Shown in pieces: positions 58,399 to 64,000 of a DNA stretch of 64,000 nt. A program made the translations under genes and the position numbers. This stretch comes from Chaenocephalus aceratus. Taxonomy: Eukaryota; Chordata; Actinopteri; Perciformes; Channichthyidae. Numbering within the stretch: position 1 is the first letter of the stretch; the number at the start of each line of letters is the position of its first letter. Where the stretch lies: the NCBI GenBank assembly GCA_023974075.1, contig JAMFTG010000231.1, positions 73,501 through 137,500 of the forward strand, read 5' to 3'. The notes under the pieces were generated by a model. That model saw only the letters and a list, made by a program, of their open reading frames with translations. It was not told where the DNA came from and searched no databases.

Positions 58399-58777
58399 TC
58401 TGAGACAAAGAGTGAGTATCTGTTAGTGGTTTAGCGTTGATATTGTGTTTGGTAGCATTGGCTGTTTAAATTTGAAGAAAAAACCAACAACAACAAAACA
58501 TTGTGGTTTAAAAGCTTCCTCAGTTTAGATAGGGGAGTGTCTAGCTGGGCTGAATGAGTCCTTCGTTCTCATTTTTTATTTTGCCTTTTTTATTTTCGGG
58601 GTAATCCTGGGTGGGGATGTATTCCCTGTTGGGGCAGGCGTTTCAGGGTTTCGGCCGCTGATGTTTGCCTTTAAAGTCGCCTCGAGCCCGGCACGCTCCA
58701 GAAGATAGTTAGGTAAGTTTGGTAGGCAGGATCTGGGGAAGTTTGTAAAAAAAATGTGTAAGTAGCCGTTGCTAAGG

Positions 58778-60350
58778 ATGGCTTTTGTTTTGGAGCAGTT
58801 TGTGGCCAGTCCTACTGTGGGTCAGCTAGACTGGTGTAGGAAGGTTGATTTGCGGTTAGTTGCTGACCATTATCACGTTTCTGTCTCCTCTGCTCTTGTT
58901 AAAAGTGAACTCAAGGCTACTTTGCTAACTGGACTAGTTGAACAGGGGGTTTTGAGTCTGCCTACTTTTAGTGGAATCTCCTGGCACGGTGGCCGGGGCT
59001 GTAGCAGCAGTATCTCATGGTGGAGGCCGCATTGGTGTTACTCCTGGTGTTCAGAGTGCTACGGAACAGGCAAAACTTTTCACCATACCTCAGTTTGACT
59101 CGTATTCGGCAGGATCCTCACCTATATGCCGTGAGCTGATTATTAGATGCCAGGGTAAATGTGCGTATGGCTCGTCTCCAGTGTGAGAGGGAGGAGCGTG
59201 AAGGGATTTTCAGCTCAGGAGGGAGCTGGAGGTCAGGAAGTTGGAGGCAGACACTGCTGTCCGGATGCGTCAGCTAGAGCTCCATGGAGCTGTGGTGGGT
59301 GATTCTGCCGTTACACCTTCTGGTCCTGCTGCCTCCTTTGACGAGAGTAGGCATATTTCTTTGGTCCCTGTGTTTCGTGAATCAGAGGTGGAAATCTATT
59401 TTGGTGCATTTGAGCGCATTGCTGCGGCTCTGCACTGGCCAGAAGACGTGTGGGCTATTCTTTTACAGTGCAAACTGTTTTGTCAGAGCTTGAGAAATGC
59501 AATTCACATCTGGCTCCAGTCCAGCAGGTGGAGACAGGGAGCCTAGGGTGTGATTCCACTGAGAATGTGGCTCAATGGAAGTGAGCTTCCTACTTAATGA
59601 GCTAAATGCAGCACACCTGGGAACACACTCTCAGGCAGAGGACAAACAGATAAATGCAACACACCTGGGAACACACTCTCAGGCAGAGGACAAACAGTTC
59701 CCTGTGAGAGAAGAGACTCAAAGATTCAACCGAGACGCTGCTGGTTTTCAACCTGAATGATCAAGAAGCCAACAAGAGGCTAAATGAAGAAATAAGGAAT
59801 CTGCCAAACTCAAATAAAGAGAAAAAAGATTCAAATTCGAGTTGTCCTTCTGGAATGAATCAAGCTATTTTCAAGTTTAGGCAGGAGTCAATCAAACCCA
59901 ATCACAACTTGACACAAACTAGTCGGCAAGGCTCAAGAGGCTTGCTCTTCTCTTTCTGTCGAGGATAGTTTGGTGTATGACAAGGTGGAAGGTGCTATTC
60001 TCAGGGCATATGAGCTGGTGCCTGAGGCCTACAGGCAGCGTTTTCGCGGCCTGAAGAAAACTTCTGGCCAAACGTACGTGGACTTCGCGAGGGGGAGCGT
60101 GTAAAGCTGATGACATTACTTCAGTGTGTGAGCTGATGATGGTAGAGGAGTTTAAAAACTGTGTACCGGAGCGTACGGTAGTCTATCTGAACGAGCAGAA
60201 AGTGACTACCCTTCAGCAGGCTGCCACTCTGGCAGACGAGTCTGCGCTGATACACAAGAGCGTTTTTTTTCAGCGTGATCCTCCTCAGCGGGACACTTAT
60301 CGTAGAGCTCCTGACAATTACGTTCCCTGTGCCAGTGTTAGGTCCCAGGC
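58778..60350 (+). pseudogene. gag-like pseudogene of the LTR element
   Basis: Fragments in shifting frames: MAFVLEQFVASPTVGQLDW with CRKVDLRLVADHYHVSVS (58,778 on); SRHISLVPVFRESEVEIYF and GAFERIAAALHWPEDVWAIL (59,350-59,460); LVYDKVEGAILRAYELVPEA, YRQRFRGLKKTSGQTYVDFA (59,970-60,090) and VYLNEQKVTTLQQAATLADE (60,180 on). These resemble the Gag of fish Ty3/gypsy-type elements. An insertion at about 59,560-59,910, with a 50-bp tandem duplication, and several frame breaks make it non-functional. No protease, polymerase or integrase was seen. Confidence 0.7.
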
Positions 60351-60394
60351 TAAACAGAGCTTGTTTTTTTTTGTCATGTGATAGCAGACTGTGC

Positions 60395-61563
60395 AGCTTA
60401 GAAGCGAGAGCGGGCAGCAGGTGGCAAGCACCCAAAAGGGGTGGGCTTGATGCAGTTGCATGCAGGTTAAATCTTGCTGTAGGGTTTCTGAAGTTAGAGC
60501 TCCTCCCATCTGATGCTCTAGAGGTGAGTCTTGATCCCATGCTGAGCACGTTTAGCCTGGCGTTGGCTTCTGCCAGTTCAGTTTGTAAATCCAATTGTTC
60601 CTTCTTTCGTTTCCACTGCTCCCCTTGTACATCAAGCTCATGTTGACTGTTCAGTGCTGCCGCCCTCTCGATTAAAGCCGCCCTTTCTGCCTGGGCTTTG
60701 ATTCGAGCAGATGGTGCATGTGATGAACCAGTGGTGTGCTTTGACTGAGGGTGTGATGCCTTTGAAACGCTGTCATCAGGTCCGATGTCCTCTGAGCCGA
60801 CTCTTTGTTCTATGGCACGTCCCACAATAGACTGTCCACTCTCAGATAACCACACATTTGCATCTTCTATAAATCTTGCAGCCACTGCTTTTGCCTTCCC
60901 ATTTCTTCTCCAGGCAGTTGAAGGTCGGTTAATGATTTGTGATTTGCTTTTAATTCATCACACAGCTTCATAAAGTCAACCAGTTTCCACTGTATTTCCT
61001 TTGCATTGTCCTTTGAGCTCAGCTCTTTTAGTCTTTCCATTCACTTCTTTACTTGCTTGGAGCTGAAGTTTCTTGCTTTTTGACAGTTTGCAATAAACAA
61101 TTCCAATCCTTTGGCAGTGTGAGTGATAATCCTTTTCTCTCACAGATTGCAGTCCAACAGCGCCATCTTGTGACGTGACGTCAGATTTCACAGACATGAT
61201 TAATGTTTCGTTTCGCTTTCTCTGCTCCGTTAGCCGACAGCGCGCTGTTTCAAACAGCTGACATCGTTGCAGCATTAAAACCATTTACGAAGCCATTGTC
61301 AAATACAGCTTAATATCTCCAATACAATCCTCTTATCCTGCTGCGCAGTGCACATACCCGGCCGCTTTCCCAGTCTTGGCTCTCGGCCTCTTCGGTGAGC
61401 GCAGGTGGGAACAATCTCCAGCTGATTGTGGCGTGCAGCTGATCCGTGATGACGATGTCGATTGTGCAATAATCCAATTGTTTGTTTCCGGTGAAAACGA
61501 TCCTTAATCCAATGTGAAGTGATTCTTATTGTCCAGTTCCACTCAGAGTGCGATTCCACTTAA
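60395..61563 (-). pseudogene. Minus-strand gag-like remnant of a second LTR element
   Basis: Open pieces on the minus strand include MSVKSDVTSQDGAVGLQSVR near 61,197 and, at 60,885 downward, ARIKAQAERAALIERAAALN with WKRKKEQLDLQTELAEANAR, a coiled-coil-rich N-terminal Gag style seen in fish retroelements (BEL/Pao-like by resemblance only). It lies just inside the LTR at 61,564-61,922. Stops and truncation are present, and it has cut the first element's gag region. Confidence 0.55.
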
Positions 61564-61922
61564 TGTAATGGCAATTTCCTGTTTCTATGTCCTATGTATT
61601 TTTGCCATTACTTCACAGAAGGGCTGAAGAGTGATCCAGACGCAGACAGATGAGTGTCCGGTCCTTTGTTGTAGTTTATAATGAGGTTTTATTCAGCTTT
61701 ACATACCAGGGTTTAATTGTACAGTTGTGATGAGCATCTGCCGGGCTGGTGGAATCGGTATGCTCTCTTCCTTCTGTGTCCCTCCCTCTCCTGTCACCTA
61801 TGACCTCTTTATATACACCTGGTGCAGCTAAACCGCGCCACCAAGTGTTCAAAAATAATATTACACTATACGTATAAGTTAAATAAACTGACACCAACAA
61901 CACCCATAAAATGGCTCCAACA
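61564..61922 (-). mobile_element. LTR (359 bp) of the minus-strand element
   Basis: On the minus strand it starts TGTTGGAGCC and ends CATTACA (TG...CA). It has a TATA box (tatataaagag, around 61,808-61,818) and an AATAAA signal (around 61,690), in the correct order. This is a structurally complete LTR. Confidence 0.75.
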
Positions 61923-64000
61923 CTATCCATACCTGACTTCTGCTTAAAGAAAAGAACACTTCATGATGACTCAACATTGGAAAGCACCATCAGCTCGCAA
62001 TAGTTTCCTGCAGAGGAGATTACAGTCTCCCATTTGAAAACGCACGCACACACACAGCTGTCAGCTGGCCAGCTCTGTCCAGATGAGGGTTTTTGTTTTC
62101 ATCACGTTATTCCATGACAGCGAGGGGTGACATAATGGGAGGAAGAGGAAGAGGAGGAAGAGGAGTTCACACAGGAAGACAAACAATAAAATTCACAATA
62201 CTATAAATAACCTGATTATCACAGGCAGATTTGTTTGTTCATAAATAGTTATTATTATATTATATTATTAATTATAAACTGCAAAAGAAATCTGAAAAAA
62301 ACAATAAAGCAAATAAATGCATAAATAAATAAATAGAAGAATACAGAAAAGTGGAAATAAAAAACTTGAATATACGTAAAAACACAAGACAATTTATAAA
62401 AATGCAATTTAAATGGTTAAATACAAACATGATTGGAGAAATGAAAATACAGACAAAGAAATATATAAAATAAGAAATGTGTAAAAAAAGGCAAAATAAG
62501 GATATTTTACTTAATGCCTCATTTGCATATTTAAACTCAACATGTCAGAAAACTTGTAATGTAAAAAATACTTGTGTTAAAAACCTGTTAAGCCCGGGAG
62601 CCCCCCAACGTTTTTGGAGACTGTGTCTCAGGGCTTCTTAACATTTATGGAAGTATTAATGTGTTATATCAGATTAACGGGAATAATCTCAGCTAACTGA
62701 CGATATGAACAATTTTTACGAAAACAAAACACAAGTCTCATAACAAGTGTCTAAATGACCCCTGAGCAAAAAATGCAAACTGACTTTGGCACAGAACTCA
62801 AGATAAAGATACCCTTATTACTTATCGTAGCTGCACTTACAAGATATCCGATTAAAGCTGAGGTTCCACAGATTATGTAGGGATATAGTATCATCACTGA
62901 GCGATCTGATCTCTTGACAGGGGAAGCAAACACAGACATCACAACACGTATACGGAGCTTTTACGGGAGATCGTCTCACCGTAGCTGTCAATCTGATCAA
63001 AAGACGTGTTCAATGGCATTAAAACGAGAAAAAACGCGGCTGAATCGGTTGATCCATAGGTTGATAATGTTTCTGTGGCTTTGAAGCAATTGTTTGTAAT
63101 CCATAATTCCATTTGTATGTAAAAATCGGAGAAAAAAAGTTAGCTGCTAATGTGCTAATGGTAGCCACCAGAGTGCATGCAGCTTCCGGTTTTGGCCACA
63201 CGTCACTCTCACTCCTTATTTGTTCATGTGTTGGTGTGTGTAGAACTTCCCCTCAATTCCATTGGCTCTAGCGGTTATAAAGAGATTTCATTCGTCAAAA
63301 TCGACCAAGGGGGCCAGAGATATGGAAAATCCACCCAAAATGAGAAGAGGTGGATATTTCTTTGCTAAACCTCTAAACAAGTCCAATATCACTTGTTTTG
63401 CATCAGTCTTGAAACAGGGAACTTATTATATGTTATGTTTGGATTCCTAAAGCTTTTAGTCTACCTTAAATCATCCAAGGTTTCACTGTAAGTACAACAT
63501 TATTTTTGGACGGACACTGTAATTTACAGTTTTTTACTGTGTTCAATCTGAATTTACTTTAAAATAAAAACATCTATATTGATTCTGACTTTTCTACATC
63601 CAACTCACAGGTTCGTCCTTACTTTGAGAAAAAAGATTATTAATTTCCCCTTTGAGAAGACATGGTCATTAGTTCTGGGAATGTCATGTTGGTGGAACAG
63701 GTTAACGTCAGTGTGAAATCCGTCAGTAATGTTTCGACCCTGTTCACCTGCCGTGCGTGTTCATCTGAACAAAGCCTTTTCTCACTGTATATTTCAATGG
63801 CAGCATATTCGAGATGTAATCCAGGATTAGTCTCCGGTCTGCCCGTGGATTTAATCAATCCGACTGTTTCTGGAAAGAGCTTTTAATATTTAACGTTGGA
63901 CGGATTGAAGTTAGTTTTTTGTGAATGTATTCAGGGGTAGCCCTTAACCCCCCACCCAGTACAAGTGTTTATCCCCCGCTGGATTAACTTTGACTGCCTC
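61923..64000. other. Right end of window, no gene recognised
   Basis: AT-rich sequence with short open frames under 75 codons, none resembling a known protein. 62,130-62,165 is a GGAAGA run and 62,200-62,500 is A/T-dominated. Confidence 0.5.

Noticed and set aside
63662..63886. Short open frame near the right edge
   Set aside because: 74 codons, no recognisable domain, no splice context; treated as chance.

Overview
The window is teleost fish nuclear DNA. Two vertebrate genes with conserved intron-exon structure can be read from it, and nearly everything else is fish-type repeats: hAT and Harbinger-type DNA transposons, a Tc1 relic, LINE tails, LTR elements, very long (GT)n/(CA)n tracts and expanded minisatellites. 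The species cannot be named from the sequence; a percomorph-like genome is only a guess.

Layout. (1) 1-11,070, minus strand: the 5' part of cbx6, a Polycomb chromobox gene. Five coding exons are readable (N-terminus at 11,070; exon 5 runs off the left edge). (2) 11,071-13,540: a head-to-head intergenic interval, probably with both promoters. It carries an inverted duplication of the cbx6 5' leader, a direct duplication of a CCAAT-containing segment, a LINE 3' end and microsatellites. (3) 13.4-52.3 kb, plus strand: the complete coding region of pla2g6 (group VI calcium-independent phospholipase A2, iPLA2-beta): 18 coding exons from the ATG at 15,441 to the TGA at 50,740, with ankyrin repeats, a glycine-rich nucleotide-binding loop, the GTSTG nucleophile elbow and the DGG catalytic Asp motif. 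(4) 52.3-64 kb: no host gene recognised; nested DNA transposons and degraded LTR elements with gag fragments.

The striking property is repeat load inside pla2g6. Almost every intron longer than about 200 bp holds a tandem array (units of 21, 24, 26, 27, 33, 37, 39, 57 and 72 bp, or GT/CA), some reaching to within a few bases of splice sites. One 57-bp satellite occurs in three introns of the two genes, always in the same orientation relative to transcription. The 72-bp and 39-bp arrays are internal expansions of one dispersed element family whose unexpanded copy lies at 55.7 kb. All the long open frames in the window are translations of such arrays, not genes.

Points for follow-up: an apparent frameshift in the ankyrin exon at 20,582-20,760; a 729-nt adenine-free tract before one 3' splice site, which forces a very distant branch point; a frame-neutral exon encoding a KRRK basic motif between the two catalytic halves; and the shared intronic satellite. 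I found no operon-like or defence-type system. The unusual biology here is repeat expansion and its interaction with splicing.
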